From NCBI GenBank assembly GCA_035532215.1, contig DATKRK010000256.1, positions 1-6,224 of the forward strand: 6,224 nucleotides of DNA, given 5' to 3'. Position numbers and translations under genes: made by a program. The notes beneath the pieces were generated by a model. It was not told the DNA's origin. It saw nothing but the letters and a program-made list of their open reading frames with translations, and ran no database searches. The stretch is from JAICIG01 sp035532215. Its GTDB lineage: Bacteria > Planctomycetota > Planctomycetia > Pirellulales > JAICIG01. Shown here piece after piece: positions 1 through 5,779 of this stretch. Position 1 is the stretch's first letter. Each line of letters starts with the position of its first letter.

Positions 1-546
1 AACTTTCCAAGAATTCCAAGCGGCCATTGATGGTTGCTTGGCAAAGATTCCCACCGAGCACCGAGAGCAACTGCAATCCCTGATGACCCATAATTTCCAG
101 ACCTTCAACCCGGCCTCATTCTTGGCCGCGTGACGTATATATGCCGAGCGCTCCAACACGATGCGATACAGTTTCCTCGACCCGTGCCGCGACCGGTTCC
201 AATAGCGAACGATCGCGACTCGTCGAAAGTCGCTGAGCGGATACGTCTTGTTTTCTTGCCATCCTGGCCACTTCGACGTGATGGACAAACTGGCGGCGCG
301 TTTGTCGACGACAATGATCGTTTTTTCGGACGAAACCAGTCCCGCCACAGTAAAACCGAGGCCGAGGGCTGCCACGGCCACGAGCGAAATCGCTCCTGCG
401 CGACCGAGCATCAAAACAAACAGCGACAGCGCGAGGAGCAGAACGCCGGCCAACATCAAGCAGAAGCCGAAGACGCGCAGCACCGTCAACGACGCGTTGA
501 TGCACAACCTATCGGAATCTCCTACGGGTTGTGACGGATGGTTCAT
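1..546 (-). pseudogene. Two-helix membrane protein gene, 3' end apparently replaced by IS630 element
   Basis: ATG at 546-544 opens a frame that runs to base 1 with no stop (182 codons). It starts 8 bases after the TAA of the zinc-ribbon membrane gene, implying co-transcription. Residues about 20-47 and 50-71 are strongly hydrophobic (for example AGVLLLALSLFVLML), giving two membrane helices. Then comes a soluble, beta-looking domain: SSEKTIIVVDKRAASLSI, a Trp-rich turn (W93, W96), TYPLSDFRRVAIVRYW and KLYRIVLE. The pattern of a residue strand, a basic turn and a YPLSD segment resembles small membrane-anchored proteins of unknown function. Native-looking sequence ends near residue 132 (base about 151); beyond that the frame only reads the complement of the transposase gene. 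I infer insertional truncation. No family name can be given. The alternative is that the native gene really ended nearby and its stop was lost. Confidence 0.6.
2..133 (+). CDS. IS630-family transposase, C-terminal end (partial)
   Basis: The frame beginning at base 2 is open for 43 codons and ends at TGA 131-133; the gene begins before the window. It reads TFQEFQAAIDGCLAKIP, then EHREQLQSLMTHNFQTFNP, ending SFLAA. A helical stretch with a Leu/Met-Thr-x-Asn-Phe-Gln/Arg tail is how many IS630-family (Tc1/mariner superfamily) DDE transposases finish, after the catalytic Asp-Asp-Glu core, which would lie outside this window. Such enzymes cut and paste the element into TA dinucleotides. The stop is followed almost at once by TA-rich sequence (134-141, cgtatata), and by base 150 the opposite strand already reads as a different gene, so the element's right end must be very close to the stop. 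Family assignment comes from the tail alone and is likely but not certain. Confidence 0.72.
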   Translation, partial: TFQEFQAAIDGCLAKIPTEHREQLQSLMTHNFQTFNPASFLAA

Positions 547-554
547 GCTGCTCG

Positions 555-1826
555 TTATTCGCTGCGCGCCGCCGCGTCTTGCACCCGCTTTTTCTTTTTC
601 TTCTTCTTGCGGCGCTTCTTTTCGGCTTCCAACTCGCCGATCCGCCAGGCCAGCCGGCCGTAGAGCCGGGCGACGATAAAGATCGCCGCGGCCATGAGCG
701 GCGGGGCGGCGAACAGCGCTAACGCGGGCGTCGCCAGAGCGGCCAACAGCGTCAGCCCAACGGCGGCAATGGTCACGCCGATCGACTCGAAGGCCACGAT
801 GCCCCAGGCCCACCACAGCTTCGGCAGGCTGCCGAGGATCACGGGCGAGTAGGGCGTCATGGGGCTGTCGGCTTCCAAGGCGGAAAGCAAGATCAAGGGA
901 AACGTAAGACTAAACAACACGAATACAGCCAGCCCCATCCAAACGGGGCCGAAAAACATCCCGACCGGCCACGCCAACAACGAAGCCGCCGCGGCGCCGA
1001 GGACGAACTCAAAGCCGACGTACACGAGCGGCCCGATCCGCTCGCGCCAGGAGCCTTCGGGCCAGCGGGTCACGTCGTCCTCGCCGCTGGCCGTGCCTTC
1101 GATGATGCCCAGCGAGCAATCGGCGGCGTACGACATCGACCAGAGGAAGGTCCAGGCGATCGGAACGACCAGCATTGCCACGACCGTCGAACCCTGGTGC
1201 AAGCCTCCGATCAGGTATACGACCGCGCCCAGCAAGACTCCGAGCGGAAGCAAAAACATCGCCAATGTCAGCCAACAGGCCGCCGCCGACTTCCGCCAGG
1301 GAAACGTACACACGCCGCTGGCAAACCAGAAACGCGGCGGATCGGGCGGCGGAGGCTCGGCCGCCAGCGTGCCTTGCACCAGCAGCAACTCTTGCTTCAC
1401 CTCGACGCGCGCCGGCTCAGTGCCAACGCGATATTGTCCCGGCGATTTCAGCTCTTTCGGTTTTTTCGGCTCGGGCGGCGGCGGCGGAACGACGATCACC
1501 GCCTCGCAGTCGGGGCAGCGCACCTTCTTGCCAACATGCGCCTGTCGCGGGTGAAGCCGGGCCTGACACGTCGGGCAGAGCAGCAAGAAGTAATCGGGCT
1601 TCCCAGTCGGCTGGACGGCCCCGCCCAGCTTGTACTGGCCCGGATCGCGGGCCGGCTTCGGCGGCGGCTTAGGCTCTTCGGGCTGCGGTACCAAGACGGC
1701 CGCGTAACAATCGGGGCAGCGCACGCGGCGGCCGGCCTTTTCGACCCGCGGGTGCAGCACGGCGCGGCACTTCGGGCAGGTCACGCGAACGTAACGCCGT
1801 TCGTCCTCGCTCGGATAATTGCTCAT
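555..1826 (-). CDS. Tandem zinc-ribbon polytopic membrane protein, function unknown
   Basis: A 423-residue protein. Two Cys4 zinc ribbons lie at the N-terminus: C17-x2-C20-x16-C37-x2-C40 and C84-x2-C87-x16-C104-x2-C107. Both carry Leu-His-Pro-Arg after the second Cys and VRCPDC at the second knuckle, like the MJ0042/zinc-ribbon finger common at the start of planctomycete membrane proteins. Each is followed by a Pro/Lys linker and a PGQY motif (62-65 and 129-132), so the pair is a 67-residue internal duplication. Six hydrophobic segments follow, near 184-208, 213-235, 264-292, 295-317, 338-364 and 368-390, with an acidic loop GEDDVTRWPEG (248-258). The tail is very basic (seven Lys at 407-413), suggesting a cytosolic C-terminus. 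The start at 1826 lacks an obvious Shine-Dalgarno but gives the first ribbon a sensible N-terminus. It is followed 8 bases after its stop by the truncated membrane gene. Zinc binding is inferred from the Cys pattern; the role is unknown. Confidence 0.9.
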   Translation of the reverse strand: MSNYPSEDERRYVRVTCPKCRAVLHPRVEKAGRRVRCPDCYAAVLVPQPEEPKPPPKPARDPGQYKLGGAVQPTGKPDYFLLLCPTCQARLHPRQAHVGKKVRCPDCEAVIVVPPPPPEPKKPKELKSPGQYRVGTEPARVEVKQELLLVQGTLAAEPPPPDPPRFWFASGVCTFPWRKSAAACWLTLAMFLLPLGVLLGAVVYLIGGLHQGSTVVAMLVVPIAWTFLWSMSYAADCSLGIIEGTASGEDDVTRWPEGSWRERIGPLVYVGFEFVLGAAAASLLAWPVGMFFGPVWMGLAVFVLFSLTFPLILLSALEADSPMTPYSPVILGSLPKLWWAWGIVAFESIGVTIAAVGLTLLAALATPALALFAAPPLMAAAIFIVARLYGRLAWRIGELEAEKKRRKKKKKKKRVQDAAARSE

Positions 1827-1940
1827 CGACGGGCCGATTCACGGGCGCTTTGACAACAGGCCGCCTATCAGCGAATTGGACCCCGGATTAGGCGTCCCCG
1901 CAAGTCATTGCTCGAAAACATGCGTAGGGCTTCTCTGCCA

Positions 1941-1970
1941 GTAGGGCGGACATTCTTATTCTTGTCTGCC
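1941..1970. repeat. Imperfect palindrome, GTAGGGCGGACA type
   Basis: GGCGGACA (1945-1952) faces TGTCTGCC (1963-1970) across a 10-base loop, giving an 8-bp stem with one G-T mismatch. The leading GTAGGG is shared with the termini of the repeat family further along, and another GTAGGGC occurs just before it at 1924-1930. A following stretch (1974-1982, gacggacac) may be the remnant of an opposing end. I take it as a decayed copy of a second short palindromic intergenic repeat. There is only one copy in this window, so its family status is inference. Confidence 0.5.
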
Positions 1971-2015
1971 GGCGACGGACACCTTTCACAAACGGGGCAG
2001 GCAGGAATCACAAGG

Positions 2016-2125
2016 CTGTCGCAGCGTTTCCAAACCCTGGGAATTCGGCCCGCCGATGCGCGTTGCGAAACGGTGTTGCGAGCCTCAATCGGGCATGTCG
2101 GGTTCGATTTCGGGCGCCGAGGCAG
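2016..2125. repeat. MITE-like repeat, copy A1 (core only)
   Basis: This segment aligns without gaps to 5643-5752. I count about 17 differences over 110 positions, eight of them clustered in one short patch (2089-2099). The shared landmarks are GCAGCGTTTCCAAACCCT, CGCCGATG, GGTGTTGCGAGCCTCAAT and GGTTCGATTTCGGGCGCCGA. The left terminal palindrome of the complete copy is missing, being replaced by unrelated sequence, and the right one is replaced by GCGG followed directly by the next unit at 2130. Open reading frames over it on either strand give only low-complexity peptides and are not genes. Confidence 0.85.
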
Positions 2126-2129
2126 GCGG

Positions 2130-2307
2130 GTAGGGTGGGCATTGCCCACCGGCGCCGTCACAACACTTTTTGGGCAGCGGAAGCGCGAACCGTTAAGACG
2201 TTTTCCAGGTCGCATTTGCGGCGCCTTATCGATGGCGCCCAACGCCAGCGAAGCGACAGATGAAAGCGAGACGTTGCGGCGGTTCCGGTGTGCGGTGCCC
2301 ACCCTAC
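2130..2307. repeat. MITE-like repeat, copy A2: same termini, different interior
   Basis: The left end (2130-2150) is base-for-base the same as the left 21 bases of the complete copy at 5618. The right end (2287-2307) is its inverted counterpart with about three differences, ending CACCCTAC. TA dinucleotides sit at 2131-2132 and 2305-2306. The interior is unlike the other copies; it contains a GGCGCC stem (2220-2225 and 2234-2239) around an 8-base loop, and nothing there looks coding. It is either a second non-autonomous element sharing the same ends or unrelated sequence caught between two solo ends. Confidence 0.65.
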
Positions 2308-2312
2308 AGGAT

Positions 2313-2361
2313 CGGATTTCGGGCGCCGAGGCAGTTCGGCGGGCAGTGCCCACTGTGCAGG
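2313..2361. repeat. MITE-like repeat, copy A3 (right end only)
   Basis: This repeats the right-hand 45 or so bases of the family: GATTTCGGGCGCCGAGGCAG, then a degenerate terminal palindrome GCGGGCAGTGCCCAC ending in tgtgcagg instead of cctac. It stops 3 bases short of the TAA (2366-2364) of the GYF_2 gene. Its GGGCAGTGCCC hairpin could influence the 3' end of that transcript, but there is no T-run to make it a classical terminator. Confidence 0.7.
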
Positions 2362-2363
2362 AT

Positions 2364-3590
2364 TTACCCGTCCGGGCGGTCGGCCCCCAGAAGCCCGATC
2401 TTGTAGCCGTTTTGCCGCAAGGTTGCGGTTGCGCGGGCGCTGATGGCTAAGAACGCGATGAGACCGAGGCCAGGCACGAATCCCAGGATGCCGAGCACGA
2501 TTGCCGGAGCCCGGTCGTAAACCATCATCGCCAGTGCAAACGCGAATCCGGCGGCTGCGTAATAGGCCAAAACGCCCACCGCGGATAGGCCGGCAAAGAT
2601 TCCTCCAACAACGTGCCCGACGACTTGGAGAAGGCGCTCAAGATTTGTTTCTTTGGAGTGGTGGCGAAAGATTCCTTCGTCAACGTGCCCGACGACTTGG
2701 AGGGCTAGCCAAATCCCGAGACACTTGATAAGTCGGCGCTGCCGAGTAGCTATGCCGCCCACGTCCAGGCCCTTGCGAGACGCTGAATTGGCCGCTAGGT
2801 AGACGGCAAAGTAACAGACAAGCGCCGTTGCCAATATTCCGAGCAAGATCAACCACTCAAGGCGCGGAATCCCAAAGCGGCCGGAAAAGCCGGAAAACCC
2901 CAAGACGAAGGCCGAAGCCGTAACGAGCAAGAGCGCTAGGCAAGCGATAATCACCACTTGCCCGCTGAACACGGTCCGCAACTCCGAGCGGTTACGATCA
3001 GGGGTCACTTCAGCCGCGACCACGCTGTCCAAGGCGTCCCGCCCCACGCGCGAACCGTGACCGGCCGCCATTGCTCTCAATTCCCGGTCCAAAAACTCGC
3101 CGCAATGCTTGCACTTCTTGGCAGTTGCCTTGATCAGCTCGGCACAGAACGGGCACTCAATTTCAGCGGCACTCGCGGCCGCGGCGGTACGAGATGCCGG
3201 CGGCGGTTGCGGTGCGCTGGCTTGAACGGTGCTCGCGTCGGGGACAAGAGCGGCCACCGCTGCGCCGCGGCTGACCGCCGTCTTCGGCGCTGGCGGCCCA
3301 CGCGACGGCTGCGTGCGCGAAGGATCGGCGCGCGATGCCCCTGCCGCCGAAACGCCGGTCCGATCGTGTTGCGCTTCGATCGGCTCGGCGGCGACTGCGT
3401 TAAGAAGGGAACCAAGCGACGCGAGCCGCAGGCCCTTGACCTTCGATATGGGCGCCCATTCGCCGGAGGGCAACCGCCGTATCTCCATGTCGGCGTGTAT
3501 TCGCCCGTCGGCCGCCATCTGCCGGATTTGGTCGCCCGAAAACGAACCAGCCGAGGCCGCGCCGTCGCGAATCTCGAATAGCGCGGGCAT
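2364..3590 (-). CDS. GYF_2-domain and zinc-ribbon polytopic membrane protein
   Basis: A 408-residue protein. Residues 4-52 (FEIRDG, then FSGDQIRQMAADGRI, DMEIRRL and GEWAPISKV) fit the GYF_2 module, a small beta/alpha domain found at the N-terminus of many bacterial membrane proteins and thought to bind peptides. A low-complexity Ala/Pro/Ser linker runs to about 142. Then comes a Cys4 zinc ribbon, C146-x2-C149-x10-C160-x2-C163, typical of double-zinc-ribbon sequences. Hydrophobic segments lie near 211-231, 244-268, 285-303, 321-357 and 361-383. The tail ARATATLRQNGYKIGLLGA resembles the conserved end of related planctomycete membrane proteins as I remember them. Cytosolic N-terminus is inferred. 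An internal direct repeat puts LQVVGHV at both 297-303 and 321-327. A strong Shine-Dalgarno fixes the start. It stands alone, divergent from the DUF4126 gene. No function can be assigned. Confidence 0.9.
   Translation of the reverse strand: MPALFEIRDGAASAGSFSGDQIRQMAADGRIHADMEIRRLPSGEWAPISKVKGLRLASLGSLLNAVAAEPIEAQHDRTGVSAAGASRADPSRTQPSRGPPAPKTAVSRGAAVAALVPDASTVQASAPQPPPASRTAAAASAAEIECPFCAELIKATAKKCKHCGEFLDRELRAMAAGHGSRVGRDALDSVVAAEVTPDRNRSELRTVFSGQVVIIACLALLLVTASAFVLGFSGFSGRFGIPRLEWLILLGILATALVCYFAVYLAANSASRKGLDVGGIATRQRRLIKCLGIWLALQVVGHVDEGIFRHHSKETNLERLLQVVGHVVGGIFAGLSAVGVLAYYAAAGFAFALAMMVYDRAPAIVLGILGFVPGLGLIAFLAISARATATLRQNGYKIGLLGADRPDG
2609..2702 (-). repeat. Internal 22-bp direct repeat, 72-bp offset
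   Basis: Bases 2609-2630 and 2681-2702 are identical (caacgtgcccgacgacttgg plus ag), and similarity continues about 15 bases further on the gene's downstream side (LQVVGHVDEGIF against LQVVGHVVGGIF). The offset of 72 bases equals 24 codons, so the frame is kept. The intervening segment RHHSKETNLER is charged and sits between hydrophobic stretches, as if a loop had been inserted into one membrane helix. Confidence 0.9.
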
Positions 3591-3793
3591 TGGTAACCTC
3601 CGGGTTGCTTGCCGCTCCGTGGATGAACCAAGCGCCGATGACCGAGGTCACGGCGGACAGAAGCGCATAGAGGCATGAAACGCGCTGAGAGGGCTCTGCC
3701 ACGATCGCACAGTTGCCTACCTCAGTGTGCCAGCCGCAATTGCCATCGACCACGATAGTCGAGACGCTCGCCGATTGCAAGAAAAGTCAGCGC
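3591..3793. other. Upstream region of the GYF_2 gene
   Basis: Apart from the ribosome-binding site at its edge, I see no gene, hairpin or confident promoter in these 203 bases. A minus-strand frame starting at 3780 crosses it (residues MQSASVST onward) and then overlaps the GYF_2 gene in another frame; it has no recognisable domain or ribosome-binding site. The leader between the GYF_2 promoter and its start must lie here. Confidence 0.5.
3596..3601 (-). promoter_or_regulatory. Ribosome-binding site of the GYF_2 gene
   Basis: On the minus strand this reads GGAGGT, with GGAGG ending 6 bases before the ATG at 3590-3588. It is the strongest Shine-Dalgarno match in the window and decides this start over any internal Met. 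Confidence 0.8.
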
Positions 3794-3942
3794 GTAGTGG
3801 GCACTGCCCACCGAACCTGGCGCAGTGGGCTTCCGTATCTTGGCAAGTTGGCCTCGCCGATGCGCGTTTCGAGAAGTCTTGCGAACCTCAATCGTTCACA
3901 CCGGGTTCGATTTTTGGCGCCGAGGCAATTCCGGTGGGCTAC
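3794..3942. repeat. MITE-like repeat, copy B (end-shortened)
   Basis: It starts GTAGTGGGCACTGCCCACC, two bases shorter than the complete copy's end, and finishes TTCCGGTGGGCTAC, where about 11 bases of the right terminal palindrome are deleted. Between the ends it follows the family core: CTCGCCGATG, CGTTTCGAGA, TTGCGAACCTCAAT, GGTTCGATTTTTGGCGCCGA. Its middle is more diverged than A1 or C. TA sits at 3795-3796 and 3940-3941. It lies in the gap between two divergently transcribed genes. Confidence 0.82.
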
Positions 3943-4074
3943 GGGACTAAAGCTACTACCGTGCCCAAGATCTGGGTATGCTGAGCGAAAGGTTGTTCAG
4001 CGGGGTCAACGGCCGGGTTCTATGAAAGGTACATCCGGCTCCAAAGGCCGGCGCCATCCTGTGAGGGTCGCGAA
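3943..4074. other. Upstream region of the DUF4126 gene
   Basis: This stretch holds the DUF4126 leader. TTGTTC (3993-3998) and TATGAA (4021-4026) resemble promoter elements but are 22 bases apart, too far for a standard sigma-70 promoter. The only site I can support is GAGG at 4063-4066, ending 8 bases before the ATG. Confidence 0.45.
4063..4066 (+). promoter_or_regulatory. Ribosome-binding site of the DUF4126 gene
   Basis: GAGG within GTGAGGGTC, 8 bases before the ATG at 4075. It is short but correctly spaced and supports that start. Confidence 0.6.
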
Positions 4075-4695
4075 ATGTTCGAATCGCTGATAGGCGCCAT
4101 CGTCGGCATTGGGCTGGCGGCTTCGTGCGGTTTTCGCGTCTTTGTGCCGATGCTCGTGATGAGCATCGCGGCAAAAGCAGGCCAACTAGAATTGACTGAT
4201 GGATGGGGTTGGATCGGGAGTTGGCCGGCGATCGTATGCTTTGGGGTCGCAACGTTGGTCGAATTTGGCGGCTACTGTATTCCTTGGCTCGACAATTTGC
4301 TCGATGCCGCTGCGTCTCCGGCAGCCGTGATTGCCGGGACGATTGCAACGGCGGCCTGCGTTTCGGAAATGAGCCCCTGGCTACAGTGGTCGACCGCGAT
4401 TATCGCTGGTGGCGGCGCTGCCGGGCTCGTTCAGTCGTTGACTGTCGCCGTCCGCGGAACTTCGACCGCGACGACGGGCGGGCTTGGCAACCCAATTGTG
4501 GCCGCAGTTGAGTTCGTGTCATCGGCCGTTTTGTCCGTGCTGGCTATTATCGCTCCGATCCTCGCCGTGTTACTCTTGTGCGTTGTTGCGTATCTTTTGA
4601 TTCGCCGCTTTACGAGGCGAAAGCGAAGATTGGCGTCGACAAGTAGCCGCGTCGGTATCCCGGCCGGCCGCGCAGATTCGGGCGGCGGTGGTTGA
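4075..4695 (+). CDS. DUF4126 family integral membrane protein
   Basis: A 206-residue protein whose landmarks match DUF4126 in order: GLAASCGFRVFVPML (13-27), a Gly-Trp-Ile-Gly-Ser stretch (45-48), an acidic-to-aromatic VEFGGYCIPWLDNLLD (62-77), SPAAVIAGT (81-89), AGGGAAGLVQSLTVAVRG (111-128) and STATTGGLGNP (130-140). Hydrophobic segments lie near 5-33, 48-70, 83-97, 105-126 and 143-175, so about five helices; the tail is basic, then Ser/Gly-rich, implying a cytosolic C-terminus. Function is unknown in this family; it has no catalytic signature I can see, and the conserved polar and Gly motifs inside helices suggest a transport or scaffolding role only as a guess. A UPF0174-like gene follows on the same strand after 55 bases, so the two may be co-transcribed. 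Confidence 0.93.
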   Translation: MFESLIGAIVGIGLAASCGFRVFVPMLVMSIAAKAGQLELTDGWGWIGSWPAIVCFGVATLVEFGGYCIPWLDNLLDAAASPAAVIAGTIATAACVSEMSPWLQWSTAIIAGGGAAGLVQSLTVAVRGTSTATTGGLGNPIVAAVEFVSSAVLSVLAIIAPILAVLLLCVVAYLLIRRFTRRKRRLASTSSRVGIPAGRADSGGGG

Positions 4696-4750
4696 AGGTA
4701 TCGACTCAAATCTTTTCGCCTTCCGAAGAACAGGTATGTGAGATCACACG

Positions 4751-5575
4751 ATGAGCGTTTCTCTTGACTCTGCTCTATGCGGTTGGAGTTCGGATGATCT
4801 CGGCAACCTCTGCTCCATCCTGGAAGTCAGTCAATCCGACGACATCGAAGCCATCAAAGATCGGTTCAAGTGGTTGTACCACTCAAAAACCAACGCACAC
4901 GTGGAGTCGGCAGCCCGAAAGACCGCCGGCAAAGTGCTGTCCATGATTTCCAAGGTGCAGCAACGCGAGGTGACGCGCGACGACCTTCGCGCCGTACCAG
5001 ACTACAGTGACCTCGTAATTGACGCCTGCAAGCAACTCAATGCGTGCGAAGATGGCGCATCGCTTTCGGAGCACGAAACGTTTCTTTCCGAAGCCATCAT
5101 TGTTGCAGCACTTCAACGGATGAAACCTCGCGAGCGTATGAAATTCTTCGAGCAGCAAGTGAACGCGCACGAATTGATGCCGGCTGCCGGAGTCAACGGG
5201 CCGACCCTTGCAGGGCCTGCGACAACCGCAGCGATGCTCGGCGCTGCGCAGATGTCGGGCTTTGGTGTATACGTGGCATCGACGACGGCCCTCGGGTTTG
5301 TTACGCACGCAGTGGGGGTGACGTTGCCCTTTGCGGTCTACACCGGGTTGACGAGCACGATTGCGTTTGTCATCGGCCCGGCGGGGTGGCTGACCGCCGG
5401 GATATGGGGCTGGTGGAAACTTACCGGGCCCGAGTGGAAGAAGCTCATTCCGGCTCTAATCTACATAATTGCAGTGAATAGCAGAGGCGGCGGTCCGCCC
5501 GACACAGCAGCGGCAAAGAAACCTCCCGACGCTCCGCCGGGTGTCGGGCCGGCGCGCGCCGAACGTGAGCTATAG
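4751..5575 (+). CDS. Probable UPF0174 (YaaW-like) membrane-associated protein
   Basis: A 274-residue protein. The N-terminal half (1-145) is soluble and helical, with DDLGNLCSILEV, IKDRFKWLYHSKT and an amphipathic segment MKPRERMKFFEQQ. The second half is hydrophobic: GPATTAAMLGAAQMSGFGVY (155-174), GVTLPFAVYTGLTSTIAFVI (189-208), GPAGWLTAGIWGWWKLTGPEW (209-229), then KKLIPALIYIIA (230-241). The order of a helical N-domain, Ala/Gly-rich hydrophobic stretch, Gly-Pro, a Trp-containing segment and an Ile-Pro-Ala-hydrophobic close matches my memory of the UPF0174/ubiquinol-cytochrome c chaperone-like family that includes E. coli YaaW. The function of that family is unknown. A Pro/Ala/Lys-rich tail (248-274) is extra. 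The coding sequence is clearly real; the family call is moderate. No strong Shine-Dalgarno precedes the ATG. It lies 55 bases after the DUF4126 stop. Confidence 0.75.
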   Translation: MSVSLDSALCGWSSDDLGNLCSILEVSQSDDIEAIKDRFKWLYHSKTNAHVESAARKTAGKVLSMISKVQQREVTRDDLRAVPDYSDLVIDACKQLNACEDGASLSEHETFLSEAIIVAALQRMKPRERMKFFEQQVNAHELMPAAGVNGPTLAGPATTAAMLGAAQMSGFGVYVASTTALGFVTHAVGVTLPFAVYTGLTSTIAFVIGPAGWLTAGIWGWWKLTGPEWKKLIPALIYIIAVNSRGGGPPDTAAAKKPPDAPPGVGPARAEREL

Positions 5576-5615
5576 CGAACCAGCAATCGGATACCTCATC
5601 GACTCGACCAGAAGT

Positions 5616-5779
5616 TTGTAGGGTGGGCATTGCCCACCAGACCTGCCGCAGCGTTTCCAAACCCTAGCAATTCGGCTCGCCGATGGGCGTTTCGAGATGG
5701 TGTTGCGAGCCTCAATTGTTGAAATCCGGTTCGATTTCGGGCGCCGAGCCAGTTCCGGTGGGCAGTGCCCACCCTACAA
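5616..5779. repeat. MITE-like repeat, copy C (complete, with terminal inverted repeats)
   Basis: This is the most intact copy. The ends, 5616-5638 and 5757-5779, are 23-base inverted repeats with one mismatch. Each end contains its own palindrome, GTGGGCATTGCCCAC at the left and GTGGGCAGTGCCCAC at the right. TA dinucleotides sit at 5619-5620 and 5775-5776, just outside GGGTGGGC and GCCCACCC. No longer target duplication is visible in the flanks. The core (5643-5752) matches copy A1 without gaps. It carries no gene and is far too short for a transposase, so it would have to be moved in trans. Lying between convergent gene ends, its hairpins could also block read-through, though no T-run follows them. 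Confidence 0.88.

Larger units (their letters stand above)
1827..2363. other. Gene-free gap made largely of decayed repeats
   Basis: This is 537 bases between the start of the zinc-ribbon gene and the stop of the GYF_2 gene, both on the minus strand. About 100 bases next to the zinc-ribbon start (1827-1930) must hold its promoter, but I see no convincing -35/-10 pair. Most of the rest is occupied by the GTAGGGCGGACA-type palindrome and three repeat segments. Open frames of 160-180 residues exist on both strands but are Arg/Pro-rich, follow the repeats, and have no domain or ribosome-binding site. Confidence 0.75.

Noticed and set aside
130..679. Plus-strand frames of 134 and 143 residues at the left side
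   Set aside because: They are antisense to the truncated membrane gene and the end of the zinc-ribbon gene. Their charged, Ser/Thr/Arg-rich translation is what the complement of hydrophobic codons gives.
2220..2239. GGCGCC stem with an 8-base loop as a terminator
   Set aside because: There is no T-run on either side and no gene ends next to it. The palindromic 6-mer is expected often at this base composition.
1868..2450. Open frames of about 160-180 residues on both strands across the repeat-filled gap
   Set aside because: They follow the repeats (peptides such as VGTAHRN and VGNAHPT recur at other copies in the window), are rich in Arg/Pro, lack ribosome-binding sites, and the plus-strand one overlaps the end of the GYF_2 gene.
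3400..3780. Minus-strand 126-residue frame upstream of the GYF_2 gene
   Set aside because: Its second half overlaps the GYF_2 gene in another frame, no domain is recognisable, and no Shine-Dalgarno precedes its start. The GYF_2 start has a strong one.
3794..3942. CRISPR-like array from the recurring palindromes
   Set aside because: The palindromes are ends of a dispersed repeat with a conserved core. There is no series of equal repeats with unique spacers and no cas gene.
5723..5745. Possible tRNA-like T-arm (GGTTCGATT) in the repeat core
   Set aside because: The flanking stem is only about 3 bp and no acceptor, D or anticodon arm can be drawn around it, so a tRNA-derived origin is not supported.
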